This document shows positions 56,012 through 64,000 of a stretch of DNA of 64,000 nucleotides, in pieces. The notes below the pieces were generated by a model. It was not told the origin of the DNA and did not search any database. It saw nothing but the letters and a program-made list of their open reading frames with translations. Source of the DNA: Rodentibacter trehalosifermentans (lineage in GTDB: Bacteria > Pseudomonadota > Gammaproteobacteria > Enterobacterales > Pasteurellaceae). Numbering within the stretch: position 1 is the stretch's first letter; each line of letters starts with the position of its first letter. The stretch spans positions 1 to 64,000 of the forward strand of contig NZ_MLHL01000015.1 in NCBI RefSeq assembly GCF_002000545.1. Direction: 5' to 3'. The position numbers were made by a program, and so were the translations under genes.

Positions 56012-56617
56012 ATGAATATTCGTTGGAATATTATTCTGGGTGCGGCGGCACTTTGTTTATTGGGCTGGTATTATTCGTTAAATCAAGATAACGGCGATTT
56101 ACAAAGTTTGTTGAAATCCCCGGATAGCCCTGATTATGTGGGTGAAAAAATGCAAACCACGGTTTTTTCACCGGAAGGCAAAAAGCAGTATTTCGCTTTG
56201 TCGGATCACGTTGAGTATTTTAATCAGGACGGTAAAACCAATTTTATTGCACCATTGGTTTATCTTTTTGATGTGGCAGAGCCTCATTCCTCGACAAAAA
56301 ATGATAAGGCAAAGGTGTTTGAAGCACAAAGTTGGAAGTTAAGTGCGAAAAAAGCCGTGCTGACAAAAGAGGAAATATTATATTTGGAAGGCGATGTTAT
56401 CGCTGAAAGTTTGGAGCCAACTTCCCGTCTTCAGCGGGTTGAAACTCAATCCGCCCAGGTCGATTTAAAAACACAAGATATCACCTCTGAAAGTTCGGTG
56501 AAAATTAACGGACAAAATTTTTATTCCACAGGATTAAAAATGATGGGAAATTTGCGTCAGCAAACGGCCACATTAAAAGAACAGGTAAAAACATACTATG
56601 AAATTAATAAACCATAA
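56012..56617 (+). CDS. lptC: LPS export protein LptC
   Basis: 201 residues (E. coli 191). One N-terminal membrane helix (WNIILGAAALCLLGWYYSL) then a periplasmic beta-jellyroll (PDYVGEKMQTTVFSPEGKKQYF, YLEGDVIAES, VDLKTQDITSESSVKINGQNF). LptC connects the inner-membrane LptBFG transporter to LptA. Overlaps lptA by 20 bases, indicating coupled translation. Confidence 0.94.
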   Translation: MNIRWNIILGAAALCLLGWYYSLNQDNGDLQSLLKSPDSPDYVGEKMQTTVFSPEGKKQYFALSDHVEYFNQDGKTNFIAPLVYLFDVAEPHSSTKNDKAKVFEAQSWKLSAKKAVLTKEEILYLEGDVIAESLEPTSRLQRVETQSAQVDLKTQDITSESSVKINGQNFYSTGLKMMGNLRQQTATLKEQVKTYYEINKP

Positions 56618-57113
56618 GCTTTTTCTTCTCACGACATTGGTGTTCACCTCTTTTTCGGCTTCGGCGTTGAAAGATGATACCAATCAACCCATTAATATTG
56701 TTTCCGATAATCAATCTTTAGATATGGAAAATAGTGTAGTGACATTTACCGATAATGTGGTGATTACACAGGGTTCAATTCTGATTAAAGCGAACAAAGT
56801 GGTGATTACCCGTCCGCCGGAAAATTCAGGTAAAAAAGAAACGGTGGAAGCCTTTGGTATGCCGGTGACCTTTCACCAGTTGTTAGATGATGGGAAACCG
56901 GTAGATGGTAAAGCCAATAAAGTCCATTATGATCTGGGGGCGGAATTTTTAACGCTGACAGGCAATGCAGAGTTAAAACAACTTGATAGCAAAATTAATG
57001 GCGAACGCATTACTTACGATGTGAAAAAACAACAGTTAAAAGCCAATGGGGGGAAATCACGCGTGAAAACCGTATTAATTCCTGCTCAGTTACAACAAAA
57101 AGGTAAAAAATAA
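56598..57113 (+). CDS. lptA: LPS transport periplasmic protein LptA
   Basis: 171 residues. Signal peptide to about SFSASA, then the OstA jellyroll: INIVSDNQSLDMENSVVTFTDNVVITQGSI, YDLGAEFLTLTGNAELKQL, NGERITYDV. Forms the periplasmic bridge for lipopolysaccharide between LptC and LptD. Part of lptC-lptA-lptB; three bases separate it from lptB. Confidence 0.95.
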   Translation: MKLINHKLFLLTTLVFTSFSASALKDDTNQPINIVSDNQSLDMENSVVTFTDNVVITQGSILIKANKVVITRPPENSGKKETVEAFGMPVTFHQLLDDGKPVDGKANKVHYDLGAEFLTLTGNAELKQLDSKINGERITYDVKKQQLKANGGKSRVKTVLIPAQLQQKGKK

Positions 57114-57116
57114 CCG

Positions 57117-57842
57117 ATGTCTGTTTTACATGCCGAATTTCTCGCAAAAAGTTATAAAAATCGTAAAGTCGTTTCTGAGGTAAGCCTTACGGTTAATTCT
57201 AACGAAATTGTGGGGTTACTTGGCCCTAATGGGGCGGGTAAAACCACGACTTTCTATATGGTGGTGGGATTGGTACGACAAGATCAGGGTAAAATCATCA
57301 TTGATGGTGAGGATATTAGCTTGTTGCCAATGCATAGTCGTGCACAGCGTGGAATTGGCTATCTCCCTCAGGAAGCTTCTATTTTTCGCCGTTTAAGTGT
57401 TTATGATAATTTAATGGCGGTGTTGGAAGTTCGCAAGGATCTCAGCCCGGAACAACGCCGGGAAAGAGCGGATGAATTAATTGAAGAATTTAATATCGGG
57501 CATATTCGTGATAGCCTTGGACAATCCCTTTCCGGTGGGGAACGTCGCCGTGTAGAAATTGCACGAGCCCTTGCCGCCAATCCTAAGTTTATTTTGCTCG
57601 ATGAACCTTTTGCCGGGGTTGATCCGATTTCTGTCACGGATATTAAAAAGATCATTACCGATTTACGCAACCGTGGATTAGGCGTGTTGATTACCGATCA
57701 CAATGTGCGTGAAACCTTAGATGTGTGTGAACGTGCTTATATCGTTGGCGAAGGCAAAATTATTGCCACTGGAACACCGCAAGAAGTGATGAATGATGAA
57801 CATGTAAAACGTGTTTATTTAGGCGAACAATTTAAGTTATAG
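57117..57842 (+). CDS. lptB: LPS export ATP-binding protein LptB
   Basis: 241 residues, equal to E. coli LptB. Walker A GPNGAGKT (about 37-44), Q-loop [19 protein letters not shown], signature LSGGERRR, Walker [14 protein letters not shown], switch [11 protein letters not shown]. Powers lipopolysaccharide extraction by LptFG. In E. coli rpoN and hpf follow; here ptsN follows directly, two bases on. Confidence 0.97.
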   Translation: MSVLHAEFLAKSYKNRKVVSEVSLTVNSNEIVGLLGPNGAGKTTTFYMVVGLVRQDQGKIIIDGEDISLLPMHSRAQRGIGYLPQEASIFRRLSVYDNLMAVLEVRKDLSPEQRRERADELIEEFNIGHIRDSLGQSLSGGERRRVEIARALAANPKFILLDEPFAGVDPISVTDIKKIITDLRNRGLGVLITDHNVRETLDVCERAYIVGEGKIIATGTPQEVMNDEHVKRVYLGEQFKL

Positions 57843-57844
57843 CG

Positions 57845-58348
57845 ATGAAATTAACCGAGCTTTTTCGCCCTGAAAATATCCGTCAGGGTGTCTGCTTTTC
57901 AAGTAAAAAGCGTTTATTTGAATCCATTGCCCACTTTGTTGTTGAACAATTACATTGCGACAAAGGCGAGCAAGCCTGTTTTGAATGTCTGTTTAATCGT
58001 GAAAAATTGGGTAATTCGGGATTAGGCAATGGCGTGGCGATGCCAAAAGCAAAATTACCGGCTGATGCAACGGATAAAGCTTTAGCGGTTTTTATGCAAT
58101 TGGAAACCCCTATTGATTATGATGCCCAAGATGGCAAGCCGGTGGATTTGGTCTTTGCGGTGCTGGTGCCGGAAAAACAGTGCCAAACCTATATTCCGGT
58201 GCTTTCTGCGTTAACGGAAAAACTGGCTGACAAAAATTTTCTCAAACAATTACGTTCGGCAAAAAGTGCGGAGGAAATTTGGCAAATTTTTGAGATTGTG
58301 GATCAAATGCCGGAAAGCACAGAGGCTTTGCCTGAGGATAACGCATAG
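57845..58348 (+). CDS. ptsN: PtsN-like EIIA-Ntr protein lacking the phosphorylatable histidine
   Basis: 167 residues, EIIA(fructose)-like fold. Recognisable family stretch LFNREKLGNSGLGNGVAMPKAKL and FMQLETPIDYDAQDGKPVDLVFAVLVPE. In E. coli PtsN the phosphorylation site is His73 in the sequence AIPHGKL; here the matching position is Lys68 in AMPKAKL, so it cannot be phosphorylated in the usual way. It may keep unphosphorylated-type regulatory binding (potassium transport, RapZ context). Lies between lptB and rapZ without rpoN or hpf, consistent with loss of the sigma-54 system. Confidence 0.9.
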   Translation: MKLTELFRPENIRQGVCFSSKKRLFESIAHFVVEQLHCDKGEQACFECLFNREKLGNSGLGNGVAMPKAKLPADATDKALAVFMQLETPIDYDAQDGKPVDLVFAVLVPEKQCQTYIPVLSALTEKLADKNFLKQLRSAKSAEEIWQIFEIVDQMPESTEALPEDNA

Positions 58349-58363
58349 TATTACGAGGTTTTT

Positions 58364-59218
58364 ATGGAAATTATCATTATCAGTGGTCGTTCAGGCGCGG
58401 GGAAATCCGTTGCATTGCGTGCATTAGAAGATATGGGCTACTATTGTGTTGATAATCTTCCTTTGGATTTACTCTCTCAACTGACGGAGATCTTGGCGAA
58501 AAACCACAGTGCGGTGGCCATTAGTCTTGATATTCGTAATTTACCCGAATCAAGCCATTCCCTCGATCAAATTCTGACAGCCATTCAACAACGCTATACC
58601 ACAAAAATTATTTTTTTAGAATCCGATCGCAGCACCCTTATTCGACGTTATAGCGATTCTCGTCGATTGCACCCGCTTTCGGTGAAAGATCTTGCCCTTG
58701 AAGCTGCCATTGATCAGGAATATCAACAACTTGAGCCTTTGCTTCAACATGCTAATTTCATTATTGATACCACCCATATTTCCACCCACAGCCTTGCGGA
58801 AAAATTACGCGAATTCTTAAAAGGAAATGCAGACAAAGAACTGAAAATCGTGGTGGAATCTTTTGGTTTTAAATATGGCATTCCCTTAGATGCCGATTAT
58901 GTGTTTGATGTGCGTTTTTTGCCAAATCCTCATTGGGATCCACAGCTTCGACCAATGACAGGGCTCGATGAACCGGTTGCCCGTTTTTTAAATAGTCACG
59001 ATGATGTTAACCATTTTATCTATCGCACACGCAATTACATTGAAACTTGGCTACCGATGTTAGAGCAAAATAATCGCAGTTATTTAACCATCGCCATTGG
59101 TTGTACCGGGGGGAAACATCGCTCCGTCTATATTGCCCAACAGCTTGGTGAGTATTTTAAAGCAAAAGGCAAAAAGGTCAAAATTCAGCATAAATCTTTG
59201 GAAAAGCATAAAAAATAG
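58364..59218 (+). CDS. rapZ: RNase adapter protein RapZ
   Basis: 284 residues, equal to E. coli RapZ. Walker [11 protein letters not shown] (residues 6-15), Walker B-like [11 protein letters not shown], and the C-terminal RNA-binding domain with [28 protein letters not shown] and [19 protein letters not shown]. In E. coli it senses glucosamine-6-phosphate and guides RNase E to GlmZ sRNA; whether GlmY/GlmZ exist here is unknown. Follows ptsN by 15 bases. Confidence 0.97.
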   Translation: MEIIIISGRSGAGKSVALRALEDMGYYCVDNLPLDLLSQLTEILAKNHSAVAISLDIRNLPESSHSLDQILTAIQQRYTTKIIFLESDRSTLIRRYSDSRRLHPLSVKDLALEAAIDQEYQQLEPLLQHANFIIDTTHISTHSLAEKLREFLKGNADKELKIVVESFGFKYGIPLDADYVFDVRFLPNPHWDPQLRPMTGLDEPVARFLNSHDDVNHFIYRTRNYIETWLPMLEQNNRSYLTIAIGCTGGKHRSVYIAQQLGEYFKAKGKKVKIQHKSLEKHKK

Positions 59219-59255
59219 AAAAAGTGCGGTGATAAAAACGGACGTTTTAACAGAA

Positions 59256-59340
59256 TGTAGGGGCACATTGCCGGTGTCCAAATTTTAATTTTATTGAAAT
59301 AATTTAATTTTTATAAAGGACACAGGTTGTGTGTCCTACA
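59256..59340. repeat. Dispersed palindromic intergenic repeat, copy 2
   Basis: Begins TGTAGGGGCACATT and GGTGTCC, ends GGACACAGGTTGTGTGTCC then TACA, around an AT-rich core of about 45 bases. Its outer parts resemble those of 16658-16720 (TGTAGGG, ACA, GTGTC; GGACACA, CCTACA). Lies between rapZ and the M15 peptidase gene. Confidence 0.6.
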
Positions 59341-59386
59341 ACCGAATAAAAAACAATATGCAATGGCGATATGCTAGCCTACCTTG

Positions 59387-60067
59387 CTAAACGATAAAGC
59401 CCTTAAAAATCGCTTCAAAATGTGCGATGAGGGTTTCTTTCCCACCAATTTCTTCTCCTTGCCAAGCCTCTAATAATATCTCGGGTGAGAATTGTTCAGC
59501 CGCTTTCTTAGCCAAAGGGATATAACTGATATGCCAAGGCTCCCGCCCGATTTTTTTCTCAGGCGGCATCGCCATAAAGGGGCGTTCAAAATCAAAATGG
59601 GGGAGATTTTCACTGAGAAATTCACTCAGCTCAAAGAAATAGCCCCCTTTTTCATATTCCCAAGGCTCTAATTGCAATGTTTGACCTGTGGGAAGGCGAT
59701 TTGGGTCGAAAATATCAATCTCTGTTCCCCAGTGATGGCGGCTAGCGCCCGGTAGGGCTGACCAGCGCAAAATTGCTTGGCATTTTTGCCAATCGTCTAA
59801 TCGGGTTAAATCTAACCCATCACCTGTATCATCGTGGACTTTTCGTTCGCCGTTAAATTTACCATTCCAAATAAGTTGTTGGCGGGCAAAATCCCGAAAA
59901 CTACTTGCCGGTTGTAAATTAAAGCCATTTTTGACCGCACTTTGTTGCAGGCTTTGAAAGGCTTTCTTTGCCTGAGGTTGCAAAAAGTGATGGGCAGAGT
60001 GGGGCGTGGGGAGATTAACCAAATGTTCACGGGATTTTCCGGTGAGCATTTGTGATGTTAAACGCAT
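59387..60067 (-). CDS. M15-family D-alanyl-D-alanine carboxypeptidase-like peptidase
   Basis: 226 residues with the VanY/M15B zinc site: SRHHWGTEIDIFD (His and Asp ligands) and EPWHISY (catalytic Glu and third His ligand), plus ASSFRDFARQQLIWNGKF. Such enzymes trim peptidoglycan peptides. No signal peptide is evident, so it may act in the cytoplasm on recycled muropeptides, or be exported otherwise. One base after the dapE stop on the same strand; dapE makes diaminopimelate for the same cell-wall peptide. Confidence 0.9.
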   Translation of the reverse strand: MRLTSQMLTGKSREHLVNLPTPHSAHHFLQPQAKKAFQSLQQSAVKNGFNLQPASSFRDFARQQLIWNGKFNGERKVHDDTGDGLDLTRLDDWQKCQAILRWSALPGASRHHWGTEIDIFDPNRLPTGQTLQLEPWEYEKGGYFFELSEFLSENLPHFDFERPFMAMPPEKKIGREPWHISYIPLAKKAAEQFSPEILLEAWQGEEIGGKETLIAHFEAIFKGFIV

Positions 60068-60068
60068 T

Positions 60069-61202
60069 TCAGCCCTCCAATAGGTTAATTAACATTTGAT
60101 AATAAACTTGTCCGCATTTGGCAAGATCATTGACGTTTACACATTCGTTGACTTTGTGAATGGTGGTATTAAGCGGCCCAAATTCCACCACTTCCGCCCC
60201 CATCAGCGCAATAAAACGTCCGTCTGATGTGCCGCCGCCGGTTTCAAGGCGTGGCGTGATGCCCGTTACTTTTTGAAGGCTATCTACTAAAGCATTCACT
60301 AATTTTCCGGGTTGGGTTAAAAAAGGTTTGCCGGAAAGTTGCCAGTCGATACGATATTTCAAGGCGTGTTTTTCTAACATTTCCGCCACTTTTTGTTTGA
60401 TGATTTCATCGCTCACTTCAGTGCAATAACGTAAATTAAATTGCACATAAAGTTCACCCGGAATGACATTGTTACTCCCTGTTCCCGCATGAATATTTGC
60501 GATTTGTAAACTGGTTGGGGGGAAAAATGCATTACCCTTATCCCATTGATAAGTGGTTAATTCCTGTAAAAAGGGCGCGGCTTGATGAATGGGATTTTCT
60601 GCCAAATGCGGATAGGCAACATGACCTTGAATTCCTTGAATATAAAGGTTTCCTGTGATGGAACCCCGGCGACCATTTTTTACCACATCGCCTAACATTT
60701 CCGTGCTTGAAGGTTCACCCACCATACAGTAAGTGATCTTTTCATTACGCGCCATTAAGGTTTCAACCACCCGCACTGTCCCGTCCTTTGCTGCGGCTTC
60801 TTCATCCGAGGTAATCAAAAGAGCGATAGTGCCGGGATGATTTGGGTGGGCTTTCACATAGTCTTCTGCCGCGACAACCATCGCAGCCAGCGAGCCTTTC
60901 ATATCCGCCGCCCCTCGTCCATAGAGCATATTATCAATGATCGTGGCATCGAAAGGAGGAAATTTCCATTGGCTTTCATCACCTGTCGGCACAACATCCG
61001 TATGACCGGCAAAAGCAATCACAGGCTCACCACTACCGTGTTTGGCCCATAGGTTTAGGGTGTCGTTAAAAGGGAGCCATTCAATTTTAAAGCCCAGTTT
61101 TTCCAATCGGCTGGCAATGAGTTGTTGGCAACCCTCATCATTTGGGCTAACGGAAGGACGGCGAATCAACGCCTGAGCTAAGGAAACCACGTTTTCTTTC
61201 AT
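60069..61202 (-). CDS. dapE: Succinyl-diaminopimelate desuccinylase DapE
   Basis: 377 residues, the length of H. influenzae DapE. M20 dinuclear zinc peptidase: [12 protein letters not shown] (His ligand), [10 protein letters not shown] (Asp ligand), [14 protein letters not shown] (catalytic Glu), GRRGSITG dimer domain, GGTSDGRF and the last His in [10 protein letters not shown]. Releases succinate from N-succinyl-diaminopimelate in lysine and peptidoglycan precursor synthesis. Confidence 0.98.
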   Translation of the reverse strand: MKENVVSLAQALIRRPSVSPNDEGCQQLIASRLEKLGFKIEWLPFNDTLNLWAKHGSGEPVIAFAGHTDVVPTGDESQWKFPPFDATIIDNMLYGRGAADMKGSLAAMVVAAEDYVKAHPNHPGTIALLITSDEEAAAKDGTVRVVETLMARNEKITYCMVGEPSSTEMLGDVVKNGRRGSITGNLYIQGIQGHVAYPHLAENPIHQAAPFLQELTTYQWDKGNAFFPPTSLQIANIHAGTGSNNVIPGELYVQFNLRYCTEVSDEIIKQKVAEMLEKHALKYRIDWQLSGKPFLTQPGKLVNALVDSLQKVTGITPRLETGGGTSDGRFIALMGAEVVEFGPLNTTIHKVNECVNVNDLAKCGQVYYQMLINLLEG

Positions 61203-61244
61203 AAAAATACCTATAAAATGCGTTGTCGGATTGGCACACAGATC

Positions 61245-61272
61245 AAAGTGCGGTCAAATTTGACCGCACTTT
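61245..61272. terminator. Perfect 28-bp USS palindrome (terminator) between zapG and dapE
   Basis: AAAGTGCGGTCAAA directly abuts TTTGACCGCACTTT, forming a perfect loopless palindrome. On the minus strand it ends the zapG transcript just before dapE. Confidence 0.85.
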
Positions 61273-61277
61273 TGGGG

Positions 61278-61682
61278 TTATTGGGCTTTTTCCTCATGAG
61301 GTTTAAATAATCCCGATGAGCCTTCAGAATAATCCCGTGGCGGTTGTTCTTGAGGTTTATCGGTGGCGGTGATTAATTGCTGAGTGAATAAACCTCTTGG
61401 GCTTTTTCCTAATAAGGTATCGGAAGATTGGGCATAGTGACGATAGAGTTTTTGATAGTCACCAATGAGGGTTTTAAATAACTCTGCACTTTCGGCAAAG
61501 TGTTTTTCCAACTGTTCATTTTGGCTGTCAAGTTGAGCTTTAACACTTTTAAGCTCTGTTTCCGTTTTCAATTGTTGTTTAACGGAAGCTTTGGTTAAAC
61601 GTAAAATCAAATAGCCGAGTACCACACCAACAATAAGACCAATACCGGCCGCTTGCCACATTTCTGTTGTCCAAGTTTGCAT
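61278..61682 (-). CDS. zapG: ZapG/YhcB-family cell-division and envelope protein (DUF1043)
   Basis: 134 residues. One N-terminal membrane helix (WQAAGIGLIVGVVLGYLILRL) and a cytoplasmic coiled coil (VKQQLKTETELKSVKAQLDSQNEQLEKHF) followed by LIGDYQKLYRHYAQSSDTLLG, a YhcB/ZapG hallmark. In E. coli it links division and cell-wall synthesis. Ends in a short charged tail. Terminated by the USS palindrome at 61245. Confidence 0.93.
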   Translation of the reverse strand: MQTWTTEMWQAAGIGLIVGVVLGYLILRLTKASVKQQLKTETELKSVKAQLDSQNEQLEKHFAESAELFKTLIGDYQKLYRHYAQSSDTLLGKSPRGLFTQQLITATDKPQEQPPRDYSEGSSGLFKPHEEKAQ

Positions 61683-61770
61683 AATCTACTCCTTTTTTTA
61701 CTGTGTGAGAAAGTTTAAATTGTAAAATAAATGGGAAAAAATAGCTTTGCGATAAATCACAAATTGACGA

Positions 61771-62121
61771 TTAAACCGCCGCCGTGATAACGATTTCCAC
61801 CTTCCATTGCGGCAGGGCTAATGCGGCTTCAACGGTAGCACGACTTGGCGGATTTTCAACATCGACCCATTCATCCCATGCTTGATTGAATTGTGCATAG
61901 TCTTGCATATTTGCAAGAAACACCTGTGCATTGAGGATTTTGTTTTTATGAGAGCCGATTTTCGCCAGTAATGTATCAATCAGGGAAAGCACCTCTTTGG
62001 TTTGCTCGTAGGCATTTTTTTCCACTGTGGTTTCAGGCACTTGTCCGGCAAAATAGGCCACGCCGTTGTGAATGGAAACCTCACAAAAACGGTCGCTTGG
62101 TTGAATACGTTGAATTTTCAT
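61771..62121 (-). CDS. RidA/YjgF-family protein
   Basis: 116 residues of the RidA (YjgF/YER057c/UK114) fold. NGVAYFAGQVPE, AQVFLANMQDYAQFNQAWDEWVD, and PPSRATVEAALALPQWKVEIVITA include the conserved Arg (SRAT) and Glu (VEI) of imine deaminases. The sequence fits the YoaB-like subgroup, whose substrate is less certain than that of RidA itself. Ribosome site GAGGAGAAAGCG. Confidence 0.93.
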   Translation of the reverse strand: MKIQRIQPSDRFCEVSIHNGVAYFAGQVPETTVEKNAYEQTKEVLSLIDTLLAKIGSHKNKILNAQVFLANMQDYAQFNQAWDEWVDVENPPSRATVEAALALPQWKVEIVITAAV

Positions 62122-62231
62122 CGCTTTCTCCTCAATAATGATGTTGAGCTATTCTAAAGTGCGGTCGGTTTTTTGTAAATCTGACTTTAGCGGAGTAAAA
62201 TACCCGACAATTATTCTCAACTAAAATCGCA

Positions 62232-62948
62232 ATGAAATTATTAATTTCCAACCAGCACGGTGCCATTGTTATGGCATTGTTACCCTTTATTTACGGGATG
62301 TTATTAGCCCATCCTGTGTGGGCGCATAGTTTTTTATTTCTCGCTTGGTGTGCCCTTTATTTGATGTCTTATCCTTTTTTGAATTTGTTTAAAAACAAAA
62401 ATAACCCCCTATACCGAAATTGGACGATAATTTATGCCTCTGCCGCATTCATTTTTGCCCTCCCTGCCGTATTTTATAACGGACAAATTTTATATTTTAT
62501 GTTGGCGATGTTGCCTTTCGTTTGGGTGAATATTTATTACATCAAACAAAAAAATGAACGCCATTTATTCAATGATATTGCAGGTATTATCATCTTTGCC
62601 CTTGCCGGTATGGGCGCTTATTATTTTCCTGACCGCACGTTTGATACCAAAATTTGCTGGGTTGCCCTTTATCCCGCTTTGTTTTTCATTGGCACCACAC
62701 TTTATATCAAATCCATGATGCGGGAGCGAAAAAATCCCCTTTATCTGCGTGTTTCTATTTTGTATCATTCCTTCCTGATTGCCTATTTTGCCTTCACCGG
62801 ACAATTTTATCTGATGTCGGCATTTGGTGTGGGTTGGGTTAGAGCGATTTATTTGCCAAGAAAGAAACTTTCTGTCAAACAAGTAGGTCTAACGGAGTTC
62901 GTTATCACCGCTATTTTCTTTATTTTTCTTTTGCTCGGCACCTTATAG
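62232..62948 (+). CDS. YwiC-like membrane protein
   Basis: 238 residues, seven or so membrane helices. The N-terminal SNQHGAIVMALLPF is the QHGAW-type motif of the YwiC-like family. PLYRNWTIIYASAAF, NDIAGIIIFALAGMGAYYF and YHSFLIAYFAFTGQFYL follow. Function unknown; in some bacteria the gene is linked to nitrate or NO metabolism. Followed 24 bases later by a Sel1 protein. Confidence 0.82.
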   Translation: MKLLISNQHGAIVMALLPFIYGMLLAHPVWAHSFLFLAWCALYLMSYPFLNLFKNKNNPLYRNWTIIYASAAFIFALPAVFYNGQILYFMLAMLPFVWVNIYYIKQKNERHLFNDIAGIIIFALAGMGAYYFPDRTFDTKICWVALYPALFFIGTTLYIKSMMRERKNPLYLRVSILYHSFLIAYFAFTGQFYLMSAFGVGWVRAIYLPRKKLSVKQVGLTEFVITAIFFIFLLLGTL

Positions 62949-62972
62949 TTTACGTTTAGTAGGATAAATATC

Positions 62973-63632
62973 ATGAAAAAATTATGCTTCATTTTGACCG
63001 CACTTTTATCGCTTTCAACCTTTTCTCAGGGGGAAGAAATGAACCCCACAGCAAAATTGACCGACCAACAACGTTTGGATATGGCACAGGATTTTGCCAA
63101 TAAGCAGGATTGGAAATCGGTTTTTAATATTATGCAGCCTTTGGCTCTTGAGGGAAATGTGTTGGCACAAAGCAATTTGGGCATGCTCTATAACTTAGGG
63201 CGTGGCGTGCAAAAAGATCAAGAAAAAGCCTATTGGTGGTTTAGTGAAGCGGCAGAGCGGGGCAGTATTCGTGCCATTAATAATCTGGCGATGATGTATT
63301 ATCAAGGGGGGTATGTAAAAAAAGATATTCCGCAGGCGATTAAATTATTTGAAACCACCGCAAAATTAAAAGATTTGGACGCCATGATAATGCTTTCTGA
63401 AATTTACTTAAAACAAAAAAATGAAGCCAAAGCCTTTGAATGGGTGAAGAAAGCGGTAGATTTGAATAATCCTATCGCCAAATTGCGTTTAGGCATTTTC
63501 TATGAAGAAGGTATCGGCACCAAAGCCAATAAATTCCTCGCCTCAATGATGTATCGTGAAGTATTGATCTCAAAGGATATTCCCGATGAGGTGAGAAAAA
63601 CGGCAGAACAACGCTTATTGCGTCTTCATTAA
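62973..63632 (+). CDS. Sel1-repeat (TPR-like) exported protein
   Basis: 219 residues. Signal peptide [20 protein letters not shown], then Sel1 repeats: [73 protein letters not shown]. Helical repeats of this kind form protein-binding surfaces in the periplasm. Uptake signal ACCGCACTT lies in the signal-peptide codons. Specific role unknown. Confidence 0.88.
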   Translation: MKKLCFILTALLSLSTFSQGEEMNPTAKLTDQQRLDMAQDFANKQDWKSVFNIMQPLALEGNVLAQSNLGMLYNLGRGVQKDQEKAYWWFSEAAERGSIRAINNLAMMYYQGGYVKKDIPQAIKLFETTAKLKDLDAMIMLSEIYLKQKNEAKAFEWVKKAVDLNNPIAKLRLGIFYEEGIGTKANKFLASMMYREVLISKDIPDEVRKTAEQRLLRLH

Positions 63633-63653
63633 TAAATTCGTGGCGTGAAAAAT

Positions 63654-63683
63654 AAAAGTGCGGTCAAAATTGACCGCACTTTT
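63654..63683 (+). terminator. USS-dyad terminator before metR
   Basis: AAAAGTGCGGTCAA at 63654-63667 and TTGACCGCACTTTT at 63670-63683 are perfectly complementary around AA, ending in T's. Ends the YwiC-Sel1 transcript. Confidence 0.85.
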
Positions 63684-63752
63684 GCCTTTCATTTTCATGG
63701 TTTTGGGGTATCATATCGCTCATTCATTTCCTAGGTTTTATGAATTGTTTTA

Positions 63753-64000
63753 ATGAAAGCCACTTTTCTTGAACTTCGACATCTGAAAACGTTGCTCGCC
63801 CTCAAAGAAACGGGTAGTGTTTCATCGGCAGCGAAACGGGTTTATCTCACCCAGTCCGCACTTTCCCATCAAATAAAACTGATTGAAGATCACTTCGGTT
63901 TGCCGTTGTTTGAACGCAAAAGCCAACCGTTACGTTTAACCGCTGCAGGGGAACGTTTGATTCGCCTTGCCAATGAGGTGATGCCTAAAGTGATTGATGC
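63753..64000 (+). CDS. metR: LysR-type regulator MetR, N-terminal part (partial)
   Basis: The 82 codons visible before the window ends. The start FLELRHLKTLLALKETGSVS, winged-helix SAAKRVYLTQSALSHQIKLIEDHFGLPLFERKSQPLRLTAAGERL is that of LysR proteins and agrees closely with E. coli MetR ([34 protein letters not shown]). MetR activates methionine-synthesis genes such as metE and metF in response to homocysteine. No ribosome site stronger than TTTTA is seen; 3' end outside window. Confidence 0.88.
   Translation, partial: MKATFLELRHLKTLLALKETGSVSSAAKRVYLTQSALSHQIKLIEDHFGLPLFERKSQPLRLTAAGERLIRLANEVMPKVID

Noticed and set aside
1-64000. CRISPR arrays, tRNA/rRNA genes, insertion sequences or prophage genes
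   Set aside because: None recognised; all repeats seen are uptake signals, small palindromes or the zorA and uvrD-end duplications.

Overview
The window is a chromosomal segment of a Pasteurellaceae bacterium. The 9-base DNA uptake signal AAGTGCGGT (or its complement) recurs throughout, often as inverted pairs that serve as terminators. Gene blocks fdhD-fdxGHI-fdhE / rimI-holD-rsmC, uvrD-dppBCDF, yiaKLMNO-lyxK and pmbA/darP-lptCAB-ptsN-rapZ match what I recall of Haemophilus influenzae Rd gene order. A trehalose PTS operon points towards an Aggregatibacter aphrophilus-like species rather than H. influenzae. That species guess is inference only.

Layout. 1-1495: end of uhpB and a uhpC broken by an in-frame amber codon. 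1501-2785: a small membrane protein and a YbhB protein. 2865-9116: trehalose locus (treC, a class A beta-lactamase gene, a frameshifted treB, a lone AAA ATPase, treR) with a clear TreR operator and CRP site. 9120-11671: rsmC, a lipoprotein, holD, rimI. 11766-15309: a Zorya type II-like anti-phage system (zorA, zorB, HNH zorE) inserted between rimI and fdhE; zorA carries a recent 189-bp tandem duplication. 15688-22615: formate dehydrogenase genes, including a selenocysteine-containing alpha subunit, with fdhE and fdhD.

22691-23865: an orphan AfuA-type binding protein under a TPP riboswitch. 23989-33862: uvrD, then an AT-rich restriction-modification island (two nucleases, two methyltransferases) flanked by two copies of the uvrD 3' end, then dppBCDF. 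33914-37517: MFS efflux protein, AsmA-like protein, dcd, udk. 37681-42025: afuABC with an upstream CRP site. 42186-49058: lyxK, TRAP transporter yiaMNO, yiaL, yiaK and the divergent IclR regulator. 49148-53885: beta-barrel protein, htpG, lipoprotein, two tiny secreted proteins, XRE regulator, ArsC-like protein. 53939-59218: pmbA, darP, lptCAB, ptsN (lacking its phosphorylatable histidine), rapZ. 59387-64000: M15 peptidase, dapE, zapG, RidA-like, YwiC-like, Sel1 protein and the start of metR.

The accessory content is mostly defence (Zorya, restriction-modification) inserted between conserved housekeeping blocks. Three genes are interrupted or doubtful (uhpC, treB, zorB start). Two of these lie at 6-base homopolymers, so sequencing error must be excluded. 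No tRNA, rRNA, CRISPR array or insertion sequence was recognised.
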